A stretch of 64,000 nucleotides of DNA, from positions 124,001 through 188,000 of the forward strand of contig NZ_JARXWF010000009.1 in the NCBI RefSeq assembly GCF_029892605.1. Direction: 5' to 3'. The position numbers were made by a program, and so were the translations under genes. This stretch comes from Parabacteroides sp. PM6-13 (GTDB lineage: Bacteria > Bacteroidota > Bacteroidia > Bacteroidales > Tannerellaceae). The notes beneath the pieces were generated by a model. The model did not search any database. It was given only the letters and a program-made list of their open reading frames with translations, and had not been told where the DNA came from. This document shows positions 1 through 7,496 of this stretch, piece after piece (within the stretch, counting starts at the first letter, position 1; every line of letters begins with the position of its first letter).

Positions 1-449
1 TTGAGTACGATGGGATTAGTTATATTTATTCGGAATCGAAATTAGATGCTGGAGTTATTACTCCTCCTGCTGATACACTAATCAGAGTAACCGATTTGGA
101 ACGTACTGTTTTAGACTGTATTAATCAAATAGACCGAAGTGGCGGACTGGAAGAAATGATAGCATGTTTTGCCCTTATCACTTATATTAATGAGAATAAA
201 CTACAAGACTATTTGAAGCAATTCAATAAACAGGTTCTTTATCAAAAGACAGGATTTGTTCTTGGCTACTTTCAAAGGGAAATGAAGTTAAGTGATGCTT
301 TCTTTGATTTTTGTAAATCCAAGATTGGGAAAAGTATCCGCTATCTGACAGATCAACAAGAATCCAATGTGTATTTTAGTGAATGGAAGCTTTACGCTCC
401 TAAAAATATTCTTTCATTTTTAGAACAAGGAGGAAGCATCAATGTATAA
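1..449 (+). CDS. AbiEi-type antitoxin, C-terminal part (cut by window edge)
   Basis: This is the 3' part of a gene that begins before the window; the frame is open from base 3 with no stop. The readable product (about 148 residues) contains a proline-rich turn followed by VTDLERTVLDCI, the signature found in the C-terminal domain of AbiEi-family antitoxins (rT-l-D-c motif). In the type IV AbiE systems the AbiEi protein has an N-terminal winged helix that represses its own promoter and a C-terminal domain that counteracts the toxin. The stop codon overlaps the start of the next gene by 8 bases, which fits translational coupling of antitoxin then toxin. The N-terminal DNA-binding half is not visible, so whether the gene is intact cannot be judged. 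Confidence 0.75.
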   Translation, partial: EYDGISYIYSESKLDAGVITPPADTLIRVTDLERTVLDCINQIDRSGGLEEMIACFALITYINENKLQDYLKQFNKQVLYQKTGFVLGYFQREMKLSDAFFDFCKSKIGKSIRYLTDQQESNVYFSEWKLYAPKNILSFLEQGGSINV

Positions 450-1395
450 TTATAATAAAACTGATTTGGAGAGAATAGCTTCCGGTACGGCTTTTATCCG
501 GGATAATCTGGAAAAAGTGTTCCGTCTTTGTGATATCTTGAAACACTTAAATGAAAACCCGTTATTTGCCGAGCATTTGGCATTAAAAGGAGGAACCGCA
601 ATTAACCTGACAGTTTTTAATCTTCCGCGTTTATCGGTTGATATCGACTTGGACTTTACCAAAGAGTGTTCACGAGAGGAAATGATGACAATCCGGGAAA
701 ATATCAATCAGGATTTTCTGAACTATATGTTTACGCAAGGATATGCCTTAAGTCCTAATATGAAAAGTCCGCATTCTCTTGACTCATGGGTGTTCTATTT
801 CCAGAACGCAGGAGGGAATAAAGATAACCTGAAAGTCGAAATAAACTACTCTTTGCGAAATCATATCTTGCCAATAGTAGAAAAGAAAGTGAATATAGAC
901 TTTCTACAATTTGACTCTGAAGTAAAAACACTTTCGACCCTTGAACTATTTGGGAGTAAAATTAAAGCTCTTATTGAACGGAAAGCTCCCCGGGATTTGT
1001 ATGATATTCACAACATGTTGAGGTATAATATCATCCATCCTGATGAGCTGGATATACTCCGCAAAATTGTATTATTTTATCTTGCTGTAGGAGGAAGTGA
1101 TAAACCTTCAAGCGGTTATAGTTTTGAGAGTATTGATAACCTGAAATTTGCACAAATCAGAAGCTCTTTACTTCCCGTCCTCAAGAAAAGCGAACGATTT
1201 GACTTTGAATCAGCAAAAGTAGAAGTGAAAGTCTTTCTTATGAAACTGATGGTATTTACTGAAGAAGAAAAGTCGTTTATTGAAGACTTCAACAAGAATG
1301 TCTATCGACCGGAGTTACTGTTTGAAGATGCAGAAATTGTAGAGCGAATCAAAGATCATCCAATGGCTATTTGGAAGATGAGGAATAACAAATAG
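442..1395 (+). CDS. AbiEii/AbiGii-type nucleotidyltransferase toxin
   Basis: A 317-residue protein with the nucleotidyltransferase core of AbiEii/AbiGii toxins: LKGGTAINL near residue 50 followed by LSVDIDLDF near residue 72, which supply the GG-T and D-x-D metal and nucleotide binding residues. Members of this family transfer nucleotides to RNA targets and arrest growth; the system is a phage-defence or plasmid-stabilising toxin-antitoxin pair. It overlaps the preceding AbiEi gene by 8 bases, as expected for an operon. The pair is AT-rich compared with the housekeeping genes downstream, which suggests acquisition. The start is ATG at 442, placed behind an AGGAGG-like stretch at 428-434. Family assignment is firm; the target is not known from sequence. 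Confidence 0.85.
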   Translation: MYNYNKTDLERIASGTAFIRDNLEKVFRLCDILKHLNENPLFAEHLALKGGTAINLTVFNLPRLSVDIDLDFTKECSREEMMTIRENINQDFLNYMFTQGYALSPNMKSPHSLDSWVFYFQNAGGNKDNLKVEINYSLRNHILPIVEKKVNIDFLQFDSEVKTLSTLELFGSKIKALIERKAPRDLYDIHNMLRYNIIHPDELDILRKIVLFYLAVGGSDKPSSGYSFESIDNLKFAQIRSSLLPVLKKSERFDFESAKVEVKVFLMKLMVFTEEEKSFIEDFNKNVYRPELLFEDAEIVERIKDHPMAIWKMRNNK

Positions 1396-1458
1396 AAGGA
1401 TTTATATGTCTGAATTATGGGTTCCCCATGATGGGCTATCCCTAATTGTATAGAAACC

Positions 1459-1496
1459 AAAAAAGTCTGTTAATCTTTCGACTAACAGACTTTTTT
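1459..1496 (-). terminator. Intrinsic terminator of the tRNA-Val genes (bidirectional)
   Basis: Ten-base-pair stem AAGTCTGTTA / TAACAGACTT with a 10-base loop, flanked by A-runs and T-runs on both sides. On the minus strand it follows the tRNA genes directly; on the plus strand it could also stop the toxin transcript. Confidence 0.85.
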
Positions 1497-1497
1497 G

Positions 1498-1572
1498 TGG
1501 GCGTTGACGGATTCGAACCGCCGACCCTCTGCTTGTAAGGCAGATGCTCTGAACCAGCTGAGCTAAACGCCC
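1498..1572 (-). tRNA. tRNA-Val (anticodon TAC)
   Basis: Reading the minus strand, a 75-base cloverleaf: acceptor GGGCGTT pairs with AACGCCC, D-arm GCTC...GAGC, anticodon stem TCTGC/GCAGA with loop CTTACAA (anticodon TAC), T-arm GGCGG-TTCGAAT-CCGTC. The discriminator base is A and CCA is not encoded, as is common in Bacteroidetes. It is the promoter-distal copy of two identical genes. Confidence 0.96.
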
Positions 1573-1611
1573 GAATGTGTGTAATGATGAATTTGAATGG
1601 ATTCCGTTGGG

Positions 1612-1686
1612 TGGGCGTTGACGGATTCGAACCGCCGACCCTCTGCTTGTAAGGCAGATGCTCTGAACCAGCTGAGCTAAACGCCC
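1612..1686 (-). tRNA. tRNA-Val (anticodon TAC), second copy
   Basis: Same 75-base sequence as the copy 39 bases further downstream on the minus strand, same anticodon TAC. It is the promoter-proximal gene of the pair. The two genes appear to be one transcript running from a consensus promoter at 1737-1767 to the terminator at 1459-1496. Confidence 0.96.
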
Positions 1687-1736
1687 GGAATTTTGAATTC
1701 ATCAAAATGAATAATTGCCTTTCGCTTAAGACGGTG

Positions 1737-1767
1737 CAAAGATAGGTCTTTTTTTGTTGCTGCCAAA
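1737..1767 (-). promoter_or_regulatory. Consensus Bacteroidetes promoter of the tRNA-Val pair
   Basis: On the minus strand TTTG (1767-1764), 19 bases, then TATCTTTG (1744-1737): a near-perfect match to the -33/-7 promoter of the Bacteroidetes primary sigma factor. Predicted start is about 50 bases before the first tRNA. Confidence 0.85.
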
Positions 1768-1818
1768 CATTTGGAAATAAAAAGTAGGCAGCAAACAAAA
1801 AAAAACAATAACTGCCTC

Positions 1819-3102
1819 TTATTTGCGGATATTCACAGCGACTTGCACCGGATTGATCATCCGATCTCCATCCTGATCTATCAGGCCGAGGAAATACGCT
1901 CTGTCAGCAAAACGCGGGTCGTTCAGCTCCCAGGTACCATACACTTTGTAGTTGTATTCGCCTTGGCTGTCGGGCTTCATCCTAACGCACCAGGTATAGT
2001 CAATGCCTTTGCCTTTTTCAGGTATATCATAGAGTTCCACCACTTGTTCTTCGGGCAACAACAGAGCCAATCCCATATAATATTCTTTATTATACGACTG
2101 TTTATCATGGGTAACCATGCCAACCATACCTCTATGCTGGTTTTGCCAAGTCTTTTCCACCAGCGGCTGATGGTTGTTGTTGCGAACCAATCCGGTCACC
2201 ATAGCGCATCCGGCAGGCAGCGGAGAGGTGGTCATTTTGTTTTCATACGCATAGCTTCCGGCCCAGATCGTAACGGTCTGTTGCACATTTACCTTTTCGC
2301 CATCCACATCCCATCCGATATGTTCCAGGTTGAACAGACTTCTGACCGGCCCTTCCGAGATGATATGAAAACGGGCCGTATCCACATTGCCGTTCACTAC
2401 GCCGGCACGAACGCCCAAACGGATCAGGCTATCCCCTTTTTGCACCGCCAGTCCGCCGGGACCGAAGGAGGTGGCTACACTCAGAATATCACGTCCCCAT
2501 TCCTGCAATACATGATAGGTATCTCCGGGGCATCCGTCCGGCTTGATTCCCACGGTATCCAATACCATATCGGTCACCCGTTTGCCAAACACATCCCGGC
2601 AGTCTCTTCCATCAAAATAGTGACGGAATCCTACTTTATCGTTTTCCCAGGCGATCCCATCCATCTGAAAAGGATATCCTTCGCCACGGGGCAGGTTTTC
2701 TTTGGCCAGCCAATCCGATTGCAATTCTTCCACCTTGCCCGGGCTGGTCATTTTGCCATAACGGATATTGGTGCGTCGCACAAAGGAGGGCATTTCTCCC
2801 TCTTCCGCCCAGGTCAGGCTGATCTCCGCCTTTCCGTTTGCAGGCAGTGAATAAACAAAGGAAAGCTCATCCCATTGTCCGTCGCCATCGAGGTCGTCGG
2901 TTTGAGAAGGAATTACCATCCCATCTTTATCGATGAGAAGAGGCAGCAAGCCTGCTGCCTGCTCTGCCAACTGATCGCGCGCAATCACAACGGGAGCATC
3001 CGGATGCTCCAGATTCAATGGGTTAACCAACGTAATTGTATCCCCTTTGGGGGTACAGGAACAAACAATACATGCTAATAAAAAAAATAGTCCGTGTTTC
3101 AT
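1819..3102 (-). CDS. DUF4861 family lipoprotein
   Basis: A 427-residue exported protein. The N-terminus is a lipoprotein signal (MKHGLFFLLACIVCSC, lipobox ending at Cys16). The remainder resembles DUF4861 proteins: DLDGDGQWDELSFVY near residue 75, long beta-rich body, and LGLIDQDGDRMINPVQV near the C-terminus. DUF4861 members usually sit in polysaccharide-degradation loci and are of unknown catalytic role. Here the ATG shares an ATGA overlap with the stop of the thiamine pyrophosphokinase gene, so it is the last gene of the riboswitch-controlled thiamine operon. Whether it has a role in thiamine supply or is only a passenger is not evident. It ends about 75 bases before the tRNA promoter. Confidence 0.75.
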   Translation of the reverse strand: MKHGLFFLLACIVCSCTPKGDTITLVNPLNLEHPDAPVVIARDQLAEQAAGLLPLLIDKDGMVIPSQTDDLDGDGQWDELSFVYSLPANGKAEISLTWAEEGEMPSFVRRTNIRYGKMTSPGKVEELQSDWLAKENLPRGEGYPFQMDGIAWENDKVGFRHYFDGRDCRDVFGKRVTDMVLDTVGIKPDGCPGDTYHVLQEWGRDILSVATSFGPGGLAVQKGDSLIRLGVRAGVVNGNVDTARFHIISEGPVRSLFNLEHIGWDVDGEKVNVQQTVTIWAGSYAYENKMTTSPLPAGCAMVTGLVRNNNHQPLVEKTWQNQHRGMVGMVTHDKQSYNKEYYMGLALLLPEEQVVELYDIPEKGKGIDYTWCVRMKPDSQGEYNYKVYGTWELNDPRFADRAYFLGLIDQDGDRMINPVQVAVNIRK

Positions 3103-3782
3103 ATCTTTATTTTATTTTGTGACGATTGAAGCAATCGATATACGATCAATCGACCAGGGGAGGAGAGGTGGATGGTGAACTGATCTGCCAGGGATTCGTT
3201 GAGTGTACCCTGCCACCAACTGTTTAAGCCTCTTTCTTGCAAAGGCCAGCGCAGTCCTTCCGTGGTGATTTTCGTATCGGGCGTAAGGGAAAAGATCGAT
3301 ACCTGCTGGCCGGGATAGCTGTCGAATGTCGCTGTGCGGTTGGTAGGCATAAACACCCCCCAATCGGTCAGCATCTCTACCCGGTCGAATAAGGGGCCGT
3401 AATCCGCCAATAGCGAGATGTTACCCAAGGTATGATCCTCGCGCAGGCCTGTTGCCCCCACGATTAACAGCTCTTTCTCGCCTGCCTCTTTGGCAAAATG
3501 AACCGCCTTGGTCAGGTCGTTGGTCTCCTGTTCCGAATAGGTGTGTATGCGATCGGCAAAGCGCTCTTTCAGCTCCTCCGGAATGCTATCCATATCGCCC
3601 ACAATCGCATCCGGTGTCACCCCATGCGCCAGCAGCGTCACGACAGCGCCGTCACAGGCAATCACCCGTTTTGCTTCGCGCAATAGATCCGGGAGAAACG
3701 GCAGGGAGGGAAACAGTCCATCGGCCACCACGATGCAGGGAGCCTGTCCGATCATCCAGCCTTGATTCCTTTCTTTTTCCAT
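3099..3782 (-). CDS. thiN: Thiamine pyrophosphokinase
   Basis: A 227-residue cytoplasmic enzyme that makes thiamine diphosphate from thiamine and ATP. The diagnostic AIVGDMDSIP stretch (about residue 60) carries the acidic metal-binding residues, followed by EQETNDLTKAVHFA and LIVGATGLREDHTLGN, typical of the catalytic domain; the C-terminal part is the beta-sandwich thiamine-binding domain. The chosen ATG (3782) gives MEKERNQGW; longer starts would lie deeper inside the upstream transporter gene. The start overlaps the transporter by 31 bases and the stop overlaps DUF4861 by 4, so the genes are probably co-translated. In Bacteroidetes this kinase is known to follow a TonB receptor and PnuT in thiamine salvage operons (sometimes called tnr3). 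Confidence 0.92.
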   Translation of the reverse strand: MEKERNQGWMIGQAPCIVVADGLFPSLPFLPDLLREAKRVIACDGAVVTLLAHGVTPDAIVGDMDSIPEELKERFADRIHTYSEQETNDLTKAVHFAKEAGEKELLIVGATGLREDHTLGNISLLADYGPLFDRVEMLTDWGVFMPTNRTATFDSYPGQQVSIFSLTPDTKITTEGLRWPLQERGLNSWWQGTLNESLADQFTIHLSSPGRLIVYRLLQSSQNKIKI

Positions 3783-4342
3783 GTGTACCATCCGATAATG
3801 GGCAATAAAGCGTAGCAAAGATAAAGAAACATCGTGGGATAGAGGTCACGCAGCCAATATAAATAAACAGATACCAGATTGATCACGATCCAGAATCCCC
3901 AGTGTTCGATGATGCATTTCGCCAGCATCCAGGTTGCTACGATGCTTGCCGCCGTCGTAAAGGCATCGCCTACCGGAATGGGTGAATCGGTATAATGCGC
4001 CAACACATACCATATCAGAAAGAAAAGGATGCCGATAGCCACCAATACCCCGACAAACATCCAGGGAGTTATATGCTTGTAGACAATCGATTCCTCTTTT
4101 TTCTCTTCCGCCTGCACGGCATTCTTTTGTCGGCTCCACTGCATAAAACCATAGATGCTGATCACCACATAATAGATATTCAGCCCCATATCGGCATATA
4201 CCTTCGCAAAGAAAAAGACAAACACATAGGTCAGCGAGGTCAGGAAACCGACCACCCACATCGCCCGGTGCTGCTTTATCTCCAGCAGGAGATAAAGCAA
4301 TCCGGTTATAACACCAAAGTATTCAAGGATTTGTTCCATCAT
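3752..4342 (-). CDS. pnuT: PnuC-family transporter, probable thiamine transporter PnuT
   Basis: A 196-residue inner-membrane protein with about seven hydrophobic segments and the PnuC features WVVGFLTSLTYVFVFFFAKVYADMGLNIYYV and YGFMQW near the N-terminal third (a Trp-rich substrate cage). PnuC proteins move vitamins by facilitated diffusion, and trapping comes from phosphorylation inside the cell. The direct neighbours, a TonB receptor upstream (TAATG, one-base overlap) and thiamine pyrophosphokinase downstream, plus the TPP riboswitch, point to thiamine rather than nicotinamide riboside as substrate. That assignment is inference from context and from the known PnuT operons of Bacteroides. 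Confidence 0.88.
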   Translation of the reverse strand: MMEQILEYFGVITGLLYLLLEIKQHRAMWVVGFLTSLTYVFVFFFAKVYADMGLNIYYVVISIYGFMQWSRQKNAVQAEEKKEESIVYKHITPWMFVGVLVAIGILFFLIWYVLAHYTDSPIPVGDAFTTAASIVATWMLAKCIIEHWGFWIVINLVSVYLYWLRDLYPTMFLYLCYALLPIIGWYTWKKKGIKAG

Positions 4343-6561
4343 TAGAATTTAAACGTTACGCGCGCCATCGCATGTGTCCCTGCTTGGGTAAATAATCCAT
4401 CTTCCGTATACCGTTCGCCATCGACCATGGCCGAATAGACCCAACCGTTGGTTTCATACTTCTCGTTGAACAGGTTGTTGATTGTTACGTCCAAGGCAAT
4501 CTCTTTCATAAACGAAGGCGTGAAAGTGTACCCCACCCGCAGGCTATTCACAAAATAGGGATCGACCGACCGGCTCTTGGCAGAGGTATTATCCAGGTAT
4601 TGCCGTCCTACATATTGAGAGGTAAAGCTGGCAGAGAATTTCTTCCAGTTGAAATCAAAAATACTATTGGCAATCGTAGCGGGCGAAAAGGCGATATCGG
4701 TTGTTCCCAGGTTGTTTTCGATCACCTCCTGTCCCGCAATGGGTGTCCAGTTGGCATCATAGTTCTCTATCACCTCCGTAAAATGACGGATTTTATTCCG
4801 GCTCAATGTCATATTCCCGCTCCAACCCAGCCAATTGGTTATTTTGGCGCCGACCGTCAATTCGATCCCTGCCCGGTAGCTGTCTTTGATATTGCTTGTC
4901 AGGGCTTCTCCGATCTCGCTAATCTTTCCGGTCAGAATCAATTGATTGTTGTAATCCATATAATAGAGGTTCACTCCCACGTTGAAGCGTGGATGCGTAT
5001 AGCTGTAGCCCAGTTCGTAGTCATAGAGTGTTTCATGCGTTGGGTGTTCGTTCGGTCCCGCTTCGGTGAAGTTATCGCGGTTGGGCTCCCGGTTGGCGAT
5101 GGCAAACGAGGCAAAGGCATTATGCCCGTTCTTTTGGAAATTCAACCCCGCTTTCGGGTTAAAGAAATCCCAGTGTTTGTCGATATGCACATTGTCACCT
5201 GCCTTGTCATCGCTCCCGTCGATCGTATAATCGATGCCGCGGTATTGCAGGTCGAGATAACCGTGTAATGTCTTACTTAACCGATAATTCGCTTTGACAT
5301 ACACATTATAGTCGACCTTATCACCCCGGTTCCGGTAGTATTCATAATCGGGCTGAGGCAGGTTCTGAGCGGTTTTCATCCACATCACCCGTCCGAAGTG
5401 GTCGCATACGAAGCGATTGATGCCTCCACCCAGGGTAGCATGCAGGTTGGTATTCAGGTAATTAATCCCGAATATCCCGCCGTAGAAATCACTCTTCAGC
5501 CATTTGCGCCGCACCAGGTCGCTCTTCTTTACCTCTTTCCCCTCCGAATCGGTGAAACTTGGCAGTTTGTAGCTACTGAATTTTGCTCCGGCTTTATAGT
5601 CTTCATAATAGCCTTCTCCCGGTGTATAATGGAGTGTGACGTTCATATTCCAATAATCGCCCATCCGGTGGTTGGCGATCAGGTGATAGTGCTGCTGCCA
5701 GTAGTTATCCGTCTGGTTGTCATAATATTTGGTTACGCCATTCTCTTTATATTCGCCACAGGGGTTATAGGTCCGATTTGTAGAAAGCATCTCGGAGGGC
5801 ACCCCGTTCCATGCCTGGTAGGTCGCTTCGCTACTGCCGAAGGTCTGAAAGCGGATCAGGGAGTTGTCGGCATAATAAGAGGCCGACAGGAAATAGGAAC
5901 TCATCTTAGCCGAGGCGCGGTCGATAAACCCGTCACTGCGGATATCGGAATAGCGGGCATCGATCACAAAGCGATCATATAACAGTCCCGTACCCCCTTC
6001 CACCGTATGCTTGAGTGTACCAAACGAACCCGCCGACAACGAGTATTGTGCGTAGGGCTTCAACGAGGCCTTTTGTGTCTGCATAGCGACCGTGGCGCCA
6101 AAGGCCGCCGCTCCGTTGGTCGAAGTACCTGCACCGCGCTGGATCTGGATATTGTCGACTGACGAGGCGAAGTCGGGCATATTCACCCAGAACACCCCGT
6201 GCGATTCGGCGTCGTTCAGTGGCACCCCGTTTACCGTAATATTGATACGGTTTGCATCCGTACCGCGAATACGGAACCCGGAATAACCAATGCCTGTGCC
6301 GGCGTCGGAGGTCATAATCACGGAAGGTGAGGTAGCAATCAGGTAAGGAATGCCCTGCCCGTCGTTGCGACGCGACAGCTCCTGCTGCGAGATCTCGCTA
6401 TAAGCAACGGGTGTCTCTTTGGTCACACGGGTAGCCGTGACCATCACTTCGTCCAGCGAGATATCTTTAGCAATTTTCAAGGAATCAACCGGATCTATAG
6501 CGTATCCGGACATACAACTCGCCATTACGACCGCGGCGATCATAGATAAAACTCTTTTCAT
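4342..6561 (-). CDS. TonB-dependent receptor, probable thiamine uptake (OMthi-like)
   Basis: A 739-residue outer-membrane receptor. Signal peptide MKRVLSMIAAVVMASCMSGYA, then the plug domain (MVTATRVTKETPVAYSEI; GTDANRINITVNGVPLNDAESHGVFW; RGAGTSTNGAAAFGATV, roughly residues 45-170) and a 22-stranded barrel ending in F at the C-terminus. There is no N-terminal carboxypeptidase-like or STN domain, so it is not a SusC/RagA type. The open frame extends 57 codons further upstream, but that part runs through the TPP riboswitch, so the ATG at 6561 just before a canonical signal peptide is used. It is the first gene of the thiamine operon; its substrate is inferred from the riboswitch and the following transporter and kinase. 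Confidence 0.9.
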   Translation of the reverse strand: MKRVLSMIAAVVMASCMSGYAIDPVDSLKIAKDISLDEVMVTATRVTKETPVAYSEISQQELSRRNDGQGIPYLIATSPSVIMTSDAGTGIGYSGFRIRGTDANRINITVNGVPLNDAESHGVFWVNMPDFASSVDNIQIQRGAGTSTNGAAAFGATVAMQTQKASLKPYAQYSLSAGSFGTLKHTVEGGTGLLYDRFVIDARYSDIRSDGFIDRASAKMSSYFLSASYYADNSLIRFQTFGSSEATYQAWNGVPSEMLSTNRTYNPCGEYKENGVTKYYDNQTDNYWQQHYHLIANHRMGDYWNMNVTLHYTPGEGYYEDYKAGAKFSSYKLPSFTDSEGKEVKKSDLVRRKWLKSDFYGGIFGINYLNTNLHATLGGGINRFVCDHFGRVMWMKTAQNLPQPDYEYYRNRGDKVDYNVYVKANYRLSKTLHGYLDLQYRGIDYTIDGSDDKAGDNVHIDKHWDFFNPKAGLNFQKNGHNAFASFAIANREPNRDNFTEAGPNEHPTHETLYDYELGYSYTHPRFNVGVNLYYMDYNNQLILTGKISEIGEALTSNIKDSYRAGIELTVGAKITNWLGWSGNMTLSRNKIRHFTEVIENYDANWTPIAGQEVIENNLGTTDIAFSPATIANSIFDFNWKKFSASFTSQYVGRQYLDNTSAKSRSVDPYFVNSLRVGYTFTPSFMKEIALDVTINNLFNEKYETNGWVYSAMVDGERYTEDGLFTQAGTHAMARVTFKF

Positions 6562-6656
6562 TTTTTTCTGCTCTTTTTTTAAGTGAAACGAATCAAATGA
6601 ATAAGAGGAGTGTTGTTTTTGGAAGGATATACCATGAAGCCCGGCCGGCACTTCAT

Positions 6657-6737
6657 TCTTTTTCCCTACGACGGCATTACCCGCTTCAGGTTCTATGGGT
6701 ATAATCTCAGCCTGTGAATTTTTCACAAGCACCCCTG
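6657..6737 (-). promoter_or_regulatory. TPP riboswitch (THI element)
   Basis: Reading the minus strand from 6737 to 6657, all conserved blocks of the THI box occur in order: GGGGTGC, a variable helix, GGCTGAGAT, ATACCC, GAACCTGA, CGGGTAATGCCG, and TAGGGAA. It lies in the leader about 95 bases before the TonB receptor start. TPP binding would reduce expression of the operon; in Bacteroidetes this usually acts on translation or termination, and no clear terminator is visible between the aptamer and the gene. Confidence 0.95.
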
Positions 6738-6749
6738 TCTATTCGGGGG

Positions 6750-6781
6750 CAAAGGAAAGGAAAATAGGTGATAAATCCAAA
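6750..6781 (-). promoter_or_regulatory. Candidate promoter of the thiamine operon
   Basis: Minus strand TTTG (6781-6778), 20 bases, TTCCTTTG (6757-6750), one mismatch to TAnnTTTG. It ends about a dozen bases before the first conserved block of the TPP aptamer, the expected distance for a riboswitch at the transcript start. Confidence 0.55.
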
Positions 6782-6789
6782 TACTTTTA

Positions 6790-6797
6790 TTACCTTT
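6790..6797 (+). promoter_or_regulatory. -7 box for the kinase-like gene
   Basis: TACCTTTG on the plus strand, 33 bases before ATG 6831. It rules out the further upstream in-frame start at 6768. It sits back to back with the thiamine operon promoter. Confidence 0.6.
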
Positions 6798-6830
6798 GTG
6801 AAGAGAGGCTTGTCTTATTACACTATTAAA

Positions 6831-7496
6831 ATGATTAAAAATGAATTACAACGTATCATTCTCGGAGATGAACAAGTTGGCGATGCAGGCAAACTCAAAG
6901 CCGTCCAAAATTTCCTTAGAAGAAATGCGGAAATCGGCTACGGAAGTAAAGAGCAAAAGCTTGTCAAAAAAGAAGAAGAAAAGCATTTAATACACTTCGC
7001 CACTACTCAAAAACTGTTTTATTCGGGCAAAATATCTGAAGAGAATTTTGTTGCCGAAGGTGCTGAACAAAAGGTTTATCGACTAAACGATACCCAAATC
7101 ATTAAAACGAACGGAACCATTTTCTACGAAACATGGCTCGATTATTTGAACAGTCTTTTAATCCATAATTATTTTTTCTCGGCAACGGCATACAGTTTTA
7201 TGGGATTTGTTCTAATTGAAAATACCCTGTCTGCCGTTGTTCGACAGGATTTTATTGTAGCTAACGAACCTACAAACTTGAACTCTGTCAGACAGTTTCT
7301 GGCATTTAACGGCTTTCAAAACACCAGAAATAACGACTATTATAATCCTGAACTTGGAATTATTTTTGAAGACCTGCACGACGAGAATGTTTTATCGCAT
7401 AATAAAGTCCTCTTCTTTATTGATACCGTTTTTTATCTTACAGAAAGCTTCTTTACTTCTGATCTGACATCTATTCCCTCTTCACTCCGAAATTAA
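6831..7496 (+). CDS. Kinase-like protein resembling the polyvalent-protein kinase family
   Basis: A 221-residue soluble protein. It shows an abbreviated protein-kinase pattern: EGAEQKVYRL (glycine-loop-like, about residue 75), QIIKTN (candidate ATP-binding Lys), WLDYLNSLLIHNYFF, AVVRQDFI, FEDLHDENVLS (a catalytic-loop-like D-x-x-x-x-N, about residue 182) and FFIDTVF (a reduced DFG). This matches what is known of the short kinase domain found in phage and plasmid polyvalent proteins, here as a stand-alone protein. No signal peptide or membrane segment. The gene is clearly more AT-rich than its neighbours and has no operon partner; its 3' end overlaps the convergent sulfatase by 26 bases. The family call is from memory of motifs and is moderate. 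Confidence 0.55.
   Translation: MIKNELQRIILGDEQVGDAGKLKAVQNFLRRNAEIGYGSKEQKLVKKEEEKHLIHFATTQKLFYSGKISEENFVAEGAEQKVYRLNDTQIIKTNGTIFYETWLDYLNSLLIHNYFFSATAYSFMGFVLIENTLSAVVRQDFIVANEPTNLNSVRQFLAFNGFQNTRNNDYYNPELGIIFEDLHDENVLSHNKVLFFIDTVFYLTESFFTSDLTSIPSSLRN

Noticed and set aside
1442-1798. A 118-codon minus-strand frame with an internal repeat (SSAGSEHLPYKQRVGGSNPS)
   Set aside because: The repeat is simply the two tRNA-Val genes read as protein.
1771-2850. A 359-codon plus-strand frame opposite DUF4861
   Set aside because: It overlaps a lipoprotein with a clear signal peptide and has His-rich, non-protein-like composition.
6562-6732. 57-codon N-terminal extension of the thiamine TonB receptor
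   Set aside because: It translates the TPP riboswitch; the signal peptide starts at 6561.
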